Program-made: the position numbers and the translations under genes | Shown: positions 39,041 to 47,912 of the stretch, one piece after another | How the letters are laid out: every line of letters starts with the position of its first letter | Numbering within the stretch: position 1 is the stretch's first letter | Source of the DNA: Salinicola halimionae | GTDB lineage: Bacteria > Pseudomonadota > Gammaproteobacteria > Pseudomonadales > Halomonadaceae | DNA length: 64,000 nt | Direction of reading: 5' to 3' | Assembly (NCBI RefSeq): GCF_003206065.1 | Contig: NZ_PZJQ01000002.1 | Span: forward strand, 1 to 64,000 | The notes under the pieces: generated by a model | Told to the model about the DNA's origin: nothing | What the model saw: only the letters and a program-made list of their open reading frames with translations | Databases searched by the model: none

Positions 39041-39760
39041 ATGACAGACGAACGTCTGCCGCTGTACCAGCGACTGCGTGATGACATGCTGGCGAAGATC
39101 GCGGCCGGAGAATGGACGCCCGGCGGCGCCATTCCGACCGAAGCCGAGCTGACCAAACATTACGGGGTTGCCGTAGGAACCCTGAGAAAGGCCGTGGACA
39201 CGCTGGTCCAGGACGGGCTGATGAAGCGCAGCCAAGGGCGTGGCACCTTCATTCTGCGGCCCAACTTCGAAGGTTCGCTGTTCCGCTTCTTCCGTCAGGT
39301 TGACGCCAAGGGTGATCGCCGGATACCTGAGAGCCGAATTCTCGAGCGCCAGTTGGAATCTCCCGCTCAGGACGTCGCAAACGCCCTTGAGCTGGAACTT
39401 TCGGAGAAGGTCATTCGGCTGGAGAGGATCCGTCAGTTCGACGGAGCTACCCTTTATCACGAAGATATCTGGCTGCCGGCAAGACGTTTCGAGGCCTTGA
39501 TGCAGATCGAGATCGACGACTTCGGCAATCTGCTCTATCCGTTCTACGAGTCACGATGCGGCCAGCTGATCGGCTCGGCCCGGGAAACGCTTAGCGTCGA
39601 GTCAGCCAGTCCCGATGTTGCCAATATTCTCGATCTCGATGCCGGTCAGCCGGTAGTCCTGATAGAGCGACTGGCGCTGGGTTATGACCGCACGCCGCTG
39701 GAATATCGGCGCTCCCGGGGCGCCGCGAGCACCTTCCGTTATCAGGTCGATATCACCTGA
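39041..39760 (+). CDS. GntR family regulator, HutC/UTRA type
   Basis: Regulator of 239 residues: N-terminal winged helix (PLYQRLRDDMLAKIAAGEW through KRSQGRGTFIL, residues 6-70) and a UTRA ligand domain with IRLERIRQFDG, LYHEDIWLP and the C-terminal ERLALGYDRTPLEYRRS. An ATG six codons upstream (39023) also has a good ribosome binding site (GGGGA), so the start is uncertain. It is divergent from the amidohydrolase-transporter pair and probably controls it. The 205-bp gap is AT-rich and may contain its operator. Confidence 0.87.
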   Translation: MTDERLPLYQRLRDDMLAKIAAGEWTPGGAIPTEAELTKHYGVAVGTLRKAVDTLVQDGLMKRSQGRGTFILRPNFEGSLFRFFRQVDAKGDRRIPESRILERQLESPAQDVANALELELSEKVIRLERIRQFDGATLYHEDIWLPARRFEALMQIEIDDFGNLLYPFYESRCGQLIGSARETLSVESASPDVANILDLDAGQPVVLIERLALGYDRTPLEYRRSRGAASTFRYQVDIT

Positions 39761-39899
39761 CATCGAGTCTGTCCGGTTGGCGCCATCGCAATAGGTGGCG
39801 CCCGAGCCCCCGCTCGAGAAAGTTCTGAGCCCCCAGCCAGATCCTCGCAACTGCCATTTCCCTGACGTCTCGCTCCGAGCGATGGCCGAGAAAAAGACC

Positions 39900-40346
39900 T
39901 CAGTCGGGTTCGTGCAACGTGATCACCGGGCAAGAGGCGACGTGCGACACCTTGTGAGACACGCTGCCGACCAACAAGCCCTTCAGATCGCTGAGGCCAC
40001 GGCTGCCCATGATGATGGTGTCGACGCCAAGCCTGTCGGCCTGCTCGACGATGACACGGGCCGGTGGCCCCTCCACCACGAGATAGGCAACATCACCCAC
40101 CTCATCGCCCACGGACAGCCGGGCCTCCCTGAGCAGCTGTTCACCGTGCTCTCGCCCTTTCGTCGACGTATAGTCGAGCGCACTCGCGCCAAGGCGGGCA
40201 CCGAGAGAATCAGTGGCTGGCGGCGGCTCGGGTACATGAAGAAGATGAAGCTTGGCCCCGCTGGCACGCTGAATCAGACAAGCGAGCTCTAGCGCCTTGC
40301 GCGCGTTTTCGGAGCCATCGATAGGAACCAGAATCTGCTGTGTCAT
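39900..40346 (-). CDS. Universal stress protein
   Basis: UspA-fold protein of 148 residues: ILVPIDGSENARKALE at the N terminus (ATP-binding Asp), and near the C terminus the GSRGLSDLKGLLVGSVS segment, matching the G-2x-G-9x-G(S/T) ATP-binding pattern. I start at MTQQILVP, 42 bp inside the longest frame, after GGGGGATGG. It lies between the GntR gene and the dpp operon, with no evident link to either. Confidence 0.9.
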   Translation of the reverse strand: MTQQILVPIDGSENARKALELACLIQRASGAKLHLLHVPEPPPATDSLGARLGASALDYTSTKGREHGEQLLREARLSVGDEVGDVAYLVVEGPPARVIVEQADRLGVDTIIMGSRGLSDLKGLLVGSVSHKVSHVASCPVITLHEPD

Positions 40347-40485
40347 GATCGCCATCCCCCAGAGTAGGAACTGACGCGGTTTGACCACTGACGTTAACAG
40401 GCGGATGCCCTGGGTTCAGCATAGTCAATCCCGCGCCATGGGAGATGGCGTAAAAGTCTAATTAGCCCGCTTCAGCGCGATACCT

Positions 40486-41490
40486 TCAACTCGCTTCGGC
40501 GTATTTAGCCGCGGCCTGATCGACATGGATACAGGCAACCTCGACCTGGTCGTTGACGTGCTCCAACGGCGGATCGACCTGGGTACACTCATCAGTCGCC
40601 AAGTGGCAGCGCGGCGCGAATGGGCAACCCGGCGGCGGCGCCAGTGGCGACGGCGGCTCCCCTTTGAGATGCACGCGCTCGCGCCTGCGGTTCGGATCCG
40701 CCACCGGCGTGGCCGAAAACAGCGCCTGGGTGTAAGGATGCCGCGGCTTCGTAAACACCTCCTCCGCCGGCCCGGTTTCCACCGGCTGACCGAAGTACAT
40801 CACGATCACGTCGTCGGCGATGCGTCGTACCACCGAGAGATCGTGCGAGATGAACACGTAGGCCAGCCCGAACTCCTCCTGCAGATCCGCCAGCAGATTC
40901 AACACCTGCGCCTGAATCGACAGATCCAGCGCCGAGACCGGCTCGTCCAGCACTAGAATCTTGGGATTGAGCATCAAGGCCCGTGCAATGGCGATACGCT
41001 GGCGCTGGCCACCGGAGAACATGTGCGGGTAGCGATCGGCATGTTCCGGGCGCAGCCCGACCTTGGCGATCATCTCCAGCGCCGCTTCACGTCGCTCGGC
41101 CGCGCTCATCTCCTTGCGGTTGAGCTTGAGCGGTTCTTCCAGCATGGTCGCTACGGTCTTGCGCGGATTGAGCGAGCCGTAAGGGTTCTGGAAGATGATC
41201 TGCACCTCGCGGCGCAGTGCGGCCGGGGGGCGCTGCCCTTCCTTCAACGATACCTCGTGCCCGCTGATCGTCAGCTTGCCGCTGGTGGGCGGCTCGATCA
41301 TCGTCAGCACGCGAGCCAGTGTCGACTTGCCACAACCGGACTCGCCGACCACGGCCAGCGTCTGCCCGGGATAGAGTTCGAAACTCGCTTCGTTGAGTGC
41401 CTTGACCGTCGCCGGTTTGGAGAACGGCCCACCCTTGATCTGATAATGGCGCGTAAGATTGACGGCACTCAGTACGGCGTCGCGGCTCAT
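40486..41490 (-). CDS. dppF: Dipeptide ABC transporter ATPase DppF
   Basis: ABC ATPase of 334 residues. It has Walker [15 protein letters not shown], signature [16 protein letters not shown], Walker [13 protein letters not shown], and the C-terminal oligopeptide-transporter domain with [15 protein letters not shown], whose cysteines suggest the Fe-S cluster seen in this family. The ATG at 41490 overlaps the dppD stop as ATGA; the long upstream open frame is a shadow of dppD. Last gene of dppABCDF. Confidence 0.95.
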   Translation of the reverse strand: MSRDAVLSAVNLTRHYQIKGGPFSKPATVKALNEASFELYPGQTLAVVGESGCGKSTLARVLTMIEPPTSGKLTISGHEVSLKEGQRPPAALRREVQIIFQNPYGSLNPRKTVATMLEEPLKLNRKEMSAAERREAALEMIAKVGLRPEHADRYPHMFSGGQRQRIAIARALMLNPKILVLDEPVSALDLSIQAQVLNLLADLQEEFGLAYVFISHDLSVVRRIADDVIVMYFGQPVETGPAEEVFTKPRHPYTQALFSATPVADPNRRRERVHLKGEPPSPLAPPPGCPFAPRCHLATDECTQVDPPLEHVNDQVEVACIHVDQAAAKYAEAS

Positions 41491-42560
41491 GGACGCACCT
41501 CCGGTCGCGGCGGATTCGGGGAAGGTGGATTCGACGACAGCGGATCCTGCGGCGGTGAATCTTGCGATGAAGCGGCCGAAGGCGGAGTGCCGGCCGCCGG
41601 ATGATCCAGCGGATAGTGACACAGCGTGCTGGCGGGATCGTCCGGCGCCGCCACCGGCTCCACCTCTCGGCAGTGCTCGGTGGCATATTGGCAACGCGGA
41701 TTGAACAGGCAACCGCTGGGGCGATCGTGCTGGCCGGGGACGACGCCAGGGATGGTCGGCAGGCGATCCTGATCGCCGGCGCGCTCCGGCAGCGCCGACA
41801 GCAGCGCCTCCGTGTACGGATGGCGCGGATGCGCAAACAGCGACTTCACGTCCTGCTTCTCGACCTGACGGCCGGCGTACTGAACCACTACGTGCTTGGC
41901 GGTTTCCGCGACCACACCCATGTCGTGAGTGATCAGGATCAGCGCCATGCCAGTATCTTCCTGCAGTCGCAGCAGCAGCTCGAGAATCTGCGCCTGGATA
42001 GTGACGTCGAGTGCCGTGGTCGGCTCGTCGGCGATCAGCAGGCGCGGATTACAGGAGATCGCCATGGCGATCATCACGCGCTGACTCATCCCGCCGGAAA
42101 GCTGATGGGGATAGGCCTTGATCCGTCGCGCCGGGTCAGGAATGCCGACCTGCGCCAGCAGATCCAACGCCCGCTCGTGGCGCTCGCGGCGCGAGCCGCC
42201 TAGGTGCTGCTTGATCATCTCGTCGATCTGGGTGCCGACGGTGAAGCAGGGGTTCAAGCTGCTCATCGGCTCCTGAAAGATCATCGACATCTCGCCACCG
42301 ACAATACGCCGGCGCTGTCGTGAACTCAGCTGCTGTAGATCCTGGCCGTCGAAGGCCATCTTGTCGGCGGTGACCTGCGCCGTCCACGGCAACAGGCCCA
42401 TGGTGGCGAGCATCGACACCGACTTACCCGAGCCGGACTCCCCCACGATCGACCACACTTCGCCGCGGTCGACGTTGATGTCGACGTCCTCCACGGCGGC
42501 AAACAGGCCGCTACTGGTCTTGAAGCGAACGCTGAGCCCTTCGATATCTAGTAATGCCAT
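41487..42560 (-). CDS. dppD: Dipeptide ABC transporter ATPase DppD
   Basis: ABC ATPase of 357 residues with Walker [13 protein letters not shown], signature [15 protein letters not shown], Walker [13 protein letters not shown], and the [14 protein letters not shown] cysteines near the C terminus. It ends in an unusual tail of about 40 residues rich in Pro and Ser ([14 protein letters not shown] and similar), not part of the usual DppD. The tail region also drives long false frames in this stretch. Overlaps dppF by ATGA. Confidence 0.94.
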   Translation of the reverse strand: MALLDIEGLSVRFKTSSGLFAAVEDVDINVDRGEVWSIVGESGSGKSVSMLATMGLLPWTAQVTADKMAFDGQDLQQLSSRQRRRIVGGEMSMIFQEPMSSLNPCFTVGTQIDEMIKQHLGGSRRERHERALDLLAQVGIPDPARRIKAYPHQLSGGMSQRVMIAMAISCNPRLLIADEPTTALDVTIQAQILELLLRLQEDTGMALILITHDMGVVAETAKHVVVQYAGRQVEKQDVKSLFAHPRHPYTEALLSALPERAGDQDRLPTIPGVVPGQHDRPSGCLFNPRCQYATEHCREVEPVAAPDDPASTLCHYPLDHPAAGTPPSAASSQDSPPQDPLSSNPPSPNPPRPEVRP

Positions 42561-42576
42561 GATGGGTCCTCGCGCG

Positions 42577-43476
42577 TTAAGAGCGTTTCATCTTGGGATC
42601 GAGCGCATCGCGCAAACCGTCACCCATCAGGTTGATCATCAGTACCGTGAGCAGAATGATCAGCCCAGGGAACGTGACTGCCCAGTAGGCGCTACCCATG
42701 AACTCACGGGCATTGGCCAGCATCGCGCCCCACTCCGGCGTCGGCGGCTGCACGCCCATGCCGAGAAAGCCCAGCGCCGCGATATCGAGAATCGCAGTGG
42801 AGAAAGAGAGCGTCGCCTGCACGATCAGCGGTGCCATGCAGTTGGGCAGCAGCGTGTTGAACATCAACCTCAGATGCCCGGCGCCGGAGAGCCGGCTGGC
42901 GATGACGTACTCGCGATCCTTCTCGCCGATCACTGCCGCCCGAGTCAAACGCACGAAATAAGGCAGCTGTACCATTGCAATGGCGATCATCGCGCTGGTC
43001 AGGCCGGGGCTGAGAATGGCCACCAGGCCCAGCGCCAGCAGCAGGCTGGGAAATGCCAGCACCACATCCATCACGCGGGTAATGACGGTCTCGACCCAGC
43101 CGCGGAAATACCCGGCCAGTAGACCGAGAAAAATGCCTACGCCCATGGAGATCACTACTACCATGGCGCTGATCGAGAGCGAATAGCGCGCCCCGTAGAT
43201 CAATCGCGAAAGCACATCGCGGCCGACGGCATCCGTCCCCAGTAGATAACTCCAGCTACCTTCGGCATGCCATACCGGCGGTATCAGTAACGCCGAACGA
43301 TCCTGCATCGCCGGGTCATGCGGGGCGACCCAGGGGGCGAACAGCGCGACCAGCAGGATGAAAATAATGAAAATCAGGCCGACCAGCGCGCCGCGGCTGG
43401 CGCTGAAGTCGCTCCAGAAAGACGCCAACTGGTAGCGAAGGGTACCGGGCGCAGCGGGGGTAGAAATCGCAGTCAT
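42577..43476 (-). CDS. dppC: Dipeptide ABC transporter permease DppC
   Basis: Inner-membrane permease of 299 residues, six membrane segments. It shows the DppC lead [35 protein letters not shown], and the EAA motif [18 protein letters not shown]. The end is [15 protein letters not shown]. Start at MTAISTPAA after GAGGGGG; the longest frame would overlap dppB. Gap to dppB is 13 bp. Confidence 0.94.
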   Translation of the reverse strand: MTAISTPAAPGTLRYQLASFWSDFSASRGALVGLIFIIFILLVALFAPWVAPHDPAMQDRSALLIPPVWHAEGSWSYLLGTDAVGRDVLSRLIYGARYSLSISAMVVVISMGVGIFLGLLAGYFRGWVETVITRVMDVVLAFPSLLLALGLVAILSPGLTSAMIAIAMVQLPYFVRLTRAAVIGEKDREYVIASRLSGAGHLRLMFNTLLPNCMAPLIVQATLSFSTAILDIAALGFLGMGVQPPTPEWGAMLANAREFMGSAYWAVTFPGLIILLTVLMINLMGDGLRDALDPKMKRS

Positions 43477-43489
43477 GATGGAAGCCCCC

Positions 43490-44494
43490 TCAATGACGAA
43501 TGCGCGGATTGATGACGCCATAGGCGAGATCAACCAGCAGATTGACGATCATCACGATGAACGCGATCAGCACCAGACCACCCTGTACCGAGGGATAGTC
43601 GCGTCGCGAGATCGCATCGATCATCCATTTACCGATCCCCGGCCACGAGAAGATCGTTTCGGTCAGAATCGCCCCCGCCAACAGCAGGCCGACCTGAAGG
43701 CCAATCACCGTTACCACCGAGATCAGCGCATTGCGCAGGGTATGCACCATGATCACACGGAAGTTCGACAGCCCCTTGGCCCGCGCGGAGCGCACGTAGT
43801 CCTCGCCAAGTACCTCGAGCATCGAGGAGCGGGTCTGCCGCGCAATGACCGCCAGCGGAATCGTGCCCAGCACGATTCCCGGCAGAATCAGGTGATGAAG
43901 CGACGAGAGGAACGCGCCCCAATCGCCAGCGAGCAGGCTGTCGATAGTCATGAAACCGGTGACGGGCTCGATGAAGTACAGAAACGAAATGCGTCCCGAA
44001 ACCGGCGTCCATCCCAGCGTGCTGGAGAACAGCATGATCAGCAGCAGGCCCCACCAGAAGATCGGCATCGAGTAGCCGGTCAGACTGATACCCATGATGG
44101 AGTGATCGAGCGTCTTGCCGCGCTTGACCGCCGCCAGCACGCCGGCGGGCAGGCCGATGATGACGGCAAACGTCAATGCGAATAGCGAAAGTTCGAGCGT
44201 GGCCGGAAAGCGGCTAAGGAACTCATTCATCACCGGCGCATGAGTTACCAGCGAATTGCCGAGATCGCCATGCAGCAATCCCTTGAGAAAATCGAAATAT
44301 TGGACGACCAGAGAGCGGTCGAAGCCCATTTGAGACTTGAGCTGAGCGTAGCGCTCGGCGGAAATGCCGCGCTCCCCCGCCATCAGCAGAATCGGATCGC
44401 CTGGCAACAGACGAATGAAAGAGAACGCAACGATGGTGACGCCAATGAACGTCGGGACCAGCTGCGACAGCTTGACCAGAAAAAATTTGAACAT
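43490..44494 (-). CDS. dppB: Dipeptide ABC transporter permease DppB
   Basis: Permease of 334 residues that follows E. coli DppB closely: N-terminal MFKFFLVKLSQLVPTFIGV, IRLLPGDPILLMAGERGIS, GYSMPIFWWGLLLIML, EAA motif DYVRSARAKGLSNFRVIMVH, and the C-terminal VNLLVDLAYGVINPRIRH. The ATG at 44494 is chosen over a GTG seven codons upstream on N-terminal agreement with DppB. It lies after a strong hairpin that separates it from dppA. Confidence 0.95.
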   Translation of the reverse strand: MFKFFLVKLSQLVPTFIGVTIVAFSFIRLLPGDPILLMAGERGISAERYAQLKSQMGFDRSLVVQYFDFLKGLLHGDLGNSLVTHAPVMNEFLSRFPATLELSLFALTFAVIIGLPAGVLAAVKRGKTLDHSIMGISLTGYSMPIFWWGLLLIMLFSSTLGWTPVSGRISFLYFIEPVTGFMTIDSLLAGDWGAFLSSLHHLILPGIVLGTIPLAVIARQTRSSMLEVLGEDYVRSARAKGLSNFRVIMVHTLRNALISVVTVIGLQVGLLLAGAILTETIFSWPGIGKWMIDAISRRDYPSVQGGLVLIAFIVMIVNLLVDLAYGVINPRIRH

Positions 44495-44522
44495 GTTTGG
44501 AGTACTGCTAGTCACGCGTTAA

Positions 44523-44555
44523 GACGCGGGGCGGCTGTTGAAGCCGCCCCGCGTC
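44523..44555. promoter_or_regulatory. Perfect 14-bp hairpin between dppA and dppB
   Basis: GACGCGGGGCGGCT and AGCCGCCCCGCGTC pair across the 5-base loop GTTGA, 15 bases after the dppA stop. No T-run follows on the minus strand, so it more likely stabilises the dppA mRNA and limits read-through into dppB. Confidence 0.75.
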
Positions 44556-44570
44556 CTCGCTAGGAGAGAA

Positions 44571-46157
44571 TCACTCGATGTCGACGCCTTCGAAGCTATG
44601 GCCGCCGAGCGGATCGATCTTGTAGCCGGTCACTTCCTTACGGATCGGCATGAAGACCGTAGAGTGGGCCAAGGTGTCCCAAGGTGCCTGCTCCTTGAAG
44701 ATTTGCTGCGCCTGCTTATAGAGCTTGGCACGCTCGTCCTGATCATCCAGCGTACGTGCTTTCTTGATCAACTCGTCGAATGGCTTGTAACACCACTGCG
44801 AGCGGTTGGCACCACCAACACCATCACAGCCGAGCAGCACGCCCATGAAGTTGTCCGGGTCGCCATTGTCGCCCGTCCACCCCAGGATCACGGCACCATC
44901 GCGTTTGGTATCCGAAGAGCGCTTGAGGTATTCGCCCCACTCATAGGTGACGATCTGTGCATCGACACCGACCTTGGACAAATCCGATTGCATCAATTCG
45001 GCGGTACGCCGCGCATTGGGCATGTACGGACGCTGAACCGGCATCGCCCAGATATTCATCTTCAGGTTCTCGACGCCCGCATCCTTCAGCATCTGCTTGG
45101 CTTTGTCGGGATCGTACTGGTCGTCCTTGACCTCGTCGGCATAGCCCCACATGGACGGCGGGATCGGGTTCTTGGCCACTTCGCCAGCGCCCTGGAACAC
45201 CGCATCGATGATCGCCTGCTTGTTGATTGCCATGTTCAGCGCCTTGCGCACTTCCGGCTTGTCGAACGGCGCCATCTGGGTGTTGTAGGCCAGGTAGGCC
45301 ACGTTCAGCCCGGCTTCCTGCAGTACGTTGACGTCGTCGTTCTGCTTCATGTCATCGACATCGGCCGGGTTCGGGAACGGCATCACCTGGCACTCGCCCG
45401 CCATCAGCTTCTGATAGCGCACCTGAGCGTCGGAGGTGATCGCAAAGACCAGGTCGTCGATCGGCTGCTTGCCACGGAAGTAGTCCGGATTCGCCTTGTA
45501 GCGAATGGCCGCATCTTCACGATAATTGACGAACTGAAACGGACCGGTGCCGATCGGCTGCTGGTTGGCCAGCTCCGGCTTGCCCTCGTCGAGCAGTTGC
45601 TGCTCGTATTCCTTGGAGTGAATCGACGCGAAGTCCATCGCCAGATTGGCGACGAACGGCGCATTGGGCGTGGTGAGCTCGAACTTGACGGTGTGATCGT
45701 CGACCTTGTCGATAGACTTGATCAATTCGCCCATCGACATCGAGTTGAAATACTCGAAACTGCCGTTGGCGAGCTTGTAATACGGGTTTTCCTTGTCCAT
45801 CTGACGCTCGAACGTCCAGATGACGTCGTCGGCGTTGAGCATACGGCTCGGTGTGAAGAAGTCGGTGGTCTGGAACTTGACGTCGTCGCGCAGGTGGAAA
45901 GTCACTTTCAGGCCGTCATCCGAGACTTCCCAGCTCTTGGCGATGGCGGGCTCGACTTCTGTCGTACCCGGCTTGAACTGCACCAGACGGTTGTAGATCG
46001 TCTTGCTCGACGCGTCGAAGGTGGTGCCAGCGGTGTAGAGGGAAGGATCGAAGCCTTCCGGCGAACCTTCGGAGCAGTAGACCAGCGTCTTGGCCATGAC
46101 CGGAGTCGCGCCCAGCATCATGGCGGCGATGCCAGCCGCAAGCAGCGTCTTCTTCAT
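44571..46157 (-). CDS. dppA: Dipeptide-binding periplasmic protein DppA
   Basis: Periplasmic SBP family 5 protein of 528 residues with the signal peptide MKKTLLAAGIAAMMLGAT followed by PVMA-KTLVYCSEGS. The mature N terminus VYCSEGSPEGFDPSLYTAGTT, PIGTGPFQFV and WTGDNGDPDNFM are typical of DppA. Two adjacent ATGs follow GGAG; I took the second (spacing 7). It is first of dppABCDF. Imports dipeptides; in other bacteria also haem or 5-aminolevulinate. Confidence 0.95.
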   Translation of the reverse strand: MKKTLLAAGIAAMMLGATPVMAKTLVYCSEGSPEGFDPSLYTAGTTFDASSKTIYNRLVQFKPGTTEVEPAIAKSWEVSDDGLKVTFHLRDDVKFQTTDFFTPSRMLNADDVIWTFERQMDKENPYYKLANGSFEYFNSMSMGELIKSIDKVDDHTVKFELTTPNAPFVANLAMDFASIHSKEYEQQLLDEGKPELANQQPIGTGPFQFVNYREDAAIRYKANPDYFRGKQPIDDLVFAITSDAQVRYQKLMAGECQVMPFPNPADVDDMKQNDDVNVLQEAGLNVAYLAYNTQMAPFDKPEVRKALNMAINKQAIIDAVFQGAGEVAKNPIPPSMWGYADEVKDDQYDPDKAKQMLKDAGVENLKMNIWAMPVQRPYMPNARRTAELMQSDLSKVGVDAQIVTYEWGEYLKRSSDTKRDGAVILGWTGDNGDPDNFMGVLLGCDGVGGANRSQWCYKPFDELIKKARTLDDQDERAKLYKQAQQIFKEQAPWDTLAHSTVFMPIRKEVTGYKIDPLGGHSFEGVDIE

Positions 46158-46314
46158 CATCAATCTCCTGCACAGCACTCGCTGTTATTGTGGTGTCGGC
46201 TTGTGGCCGATTGTCATTGTATTGCCGGCCGGTCAGGCAGCCAGCAGTCGGCACAGACTAGAGCGTGAAGTAGCGTTTAATCAATTGGCCGATAGCGTGA
46301 GATAGACCGGTTGC

Positions 46315-46332
46315 ACTGAATGGCCGTTCAGT
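46315..46332. promoter_or_regulatory. Near-palindrome upstream of dppA
   Basis: ACTGAATGGCCGTTCAGT is an 18-bp dyad with one mismatched pair, about 160 bp before dppA, in the gap between dppA and the betaine-type binding protein gene. It could be an operator; no regulator is adjacent. Confidence 0.3.
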
Positions 46333-46391
46333 CTAGATAGCTGCAAGAGGCCCGCTCAGCCACGCCGGACAAGATCGGGCCGGCGCTGTCG

Positions 46392-47267
46392 CTACTGTTG
46401 AATCTGCTCGCCGGCGGCCAGCCATTCTTCGACCTGGCCCTGGTTTTCGTCGAGCCAGGTTCGCGCACCCGCGACCGGATCATCCTGAGACTCGATCTCA
46501 GACATCAGCTCGCCGAGGCTTTCGTCGCTCATGTGCCAGGCATCGAGCACAGCGGTCAGCCACGGATCATCCTCGGAAAATCCCTCGCGAGAGAACCAGT
46601 AGATGGTGTCGCCGTTGCCATAGACCTTATCGGGATCTTCCAGATACTTCAGATCATAGTCGGCAAACGCCCAGTGCGGATTCCACAACGTGACTACGAT
46701 CGGCTTTTCGTTCCGATAGGCATTATCGAGCGCGGACATCATCGCCGGCTCGGAACTGTTTACCTGGTCCAACGGCAACTCATAGGTCTCGATGGCATCG
46801 TCGGTCATTCCGGCAATGGCGGAACCCGGATCGATACCCAGGATCGTCGGGCTGCCCTGATATTCGAACTCTTCAGCGTGTTTCGCCAGCTCCGGAATGG
46901 TGTCGATGTCGACATAGCTTGGCACCACCAGCCCCAGACCGGTCCTGTCATACCAGGCATCATGAACCTCGAGCGTATTCTTGTAGGGTGCCAGAAATGC
47001 CTTGTCGGTATACGGCAGCCACAGTTCCAGCGAGAGATCGAAGTCACTGTTGGCCAACCCGGCAAAGAGAGCGCTCTTGCCGACATCCGACAGCTCGACA
47101 TCGTAGCCTTGGTCGTCGAGGACCAGCTTCCACAGGTTGGCCACAGCGACGTTTTCCGCCCAATTATTGGTGCCGATGACCAACGACTTTTCCTGAGCTT
47201 GTGCCTGAGCGGTAGCTGCCAGGGTGAATAGCGCGACAGCGGCGAAAGGGTAAAAGGCTTTTTCCAT
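46392..47267 (-). CDS. Glycine betaine/proline-type ABC substrate-binding protein
   Basis: OpuAC-family periplasmic protein of 291 residues. It has a signal peptide (YPFAAVALFTLAATAQAQAQ), then VIGTNNWAENVAVANLWKLV, DFDLSLELWLP, GIDPGSAIAG and VTLWNPHWAFADY; tryptophans and tyrosines in these segments form the aromatic cage for quaternary amines. No ABC permease or ATPase gene of this type is adjacent, so it is an orphan binding protein that must use a transporter encoded elsewhere. Choline, carnitine or betaine are the likely ligands. Confidence 0.88.
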   Translation of the reverse strand: MEKAFYPFAAVALFTLAATAQAQAQEKSLVIGTNNWAENVAVANLWKLVLDDQGYDVELSDVGKSALFAGLANSDFDLSLELWLPYTDKAFLAPYKNTLEVHDAWYDRTGLGLVVPSYVDIDTIPELAKHAEEFEYQGSPTILGIDPGSAIAGMTDDAIETYELPLDQVNSSEPAMMSALDNAYRNEKPIVVTLWNPHWAFADYDLKYLEDPDKVYGNGDTIYWFSREGFSEDDPWLTAVLDAWHMSDESLGELMSEIESQDDPVAGARTWLDENQGQVEEWLAAGEQIQQ

Positions 47268-47383
47268 AATCTTGTATCCCTGCTCATCGTCAAAAATCAA
47301 AACACAGCGTTATGAGTATCCGGATATTAAAGGAGATTGCTACCGCTGACGCCCATCAGCCATTACTGTCCCAAGGGATATCG

Positions 47384-47434
47384 GCCAACCTGCTTTTCCT
47401 TTACCCAGGACCATTTTCACGCAAGCAGGTTGGC
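47384..47434. repeat. 12-bp inverted repeat with 27-bp spacer
   Basis: GCCAACCTGCTT (47384-47395) and AAGCAGGTTGGC (47423-47434) are perfect inverted copies in the 259-bp gap between the betaine-type binding protein gene and the small gene at 47527. Function unknown: operator, attenuating structure or remnant of a mobile end. Confidence 0.6.
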
Positions 47435-47526
47435 TACACTCAGGATTACCGCCCTCGAGAAATGTCCAAGAACCAGGGTGTGCAAGGAGTATCTACAAAC
47501 GTTCGATGATCGGCGGGAGAAAAACG

Positions 47527-47724
47527 ATGACCGAAACAGAAGCGCTGCATCTCGCCGCGAGCGTTCAGAAAGCCTGCATCGAGGCCGCTCTGGCGGGCTA
47601 CGAAAATGCCGCCCTTTCCGGCCTGTGCCAGGAAGGTGCCATCGAAGCCGCGATCAGCGCCATCCAGATGCTGGATTTAGATGCGCTGGCGACGATATCG
47701 GGCAATCCGCAGGATCCAATGTAG
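47527..47724 (+). CDS. Small conserved-looking protein
   Basis: Protein of 65 residues beginning MTETEALHLAASVQKACIEA, mostly alpha-helical by composition (alanine, glutamate and leucine rich), with a YENAALSGLCQEGAIEAAI middle. There is no membrane segment or signal peptide. A GGGAG ribosome binding site lies 7 bases before the ATG and codon use resembles the neighbours, so I take it as real. I have an impression of similar short proteins in pseudomonads but cannot name a family. No function is assigned. Confidence 0.65.
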   Translation: MTETEALHLAASVQKACIEAALAGYENAALSGLCQEGAIEAAISAIQMLDLDALATISGNPQDPM

Positions 47725-47912
47725 ATCGACACATGCCGACATACGTCGGGTTATTCTGCTCAATGTCCTATAACTTTCGTCTAACAGGCGTCGACGGGGT
47801 AGGCGTTTATGCTGGCCCACTCTTTGTATGACAAAGGGGTTAGCGCACCGCTGGATGTCTTTGCGTGCCTTTCCTTTGTCATCGCCTTACGCACCCGCCG
47901 AAGAGCCAGATC

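Noticed and set aside
44538-46268. Plus-strand open frame of 576 codons opposite dppA
   Set aside because: It is the antisense of a clear dppA gene; high GC produces long shadow frames, and it has no recognisable domain.
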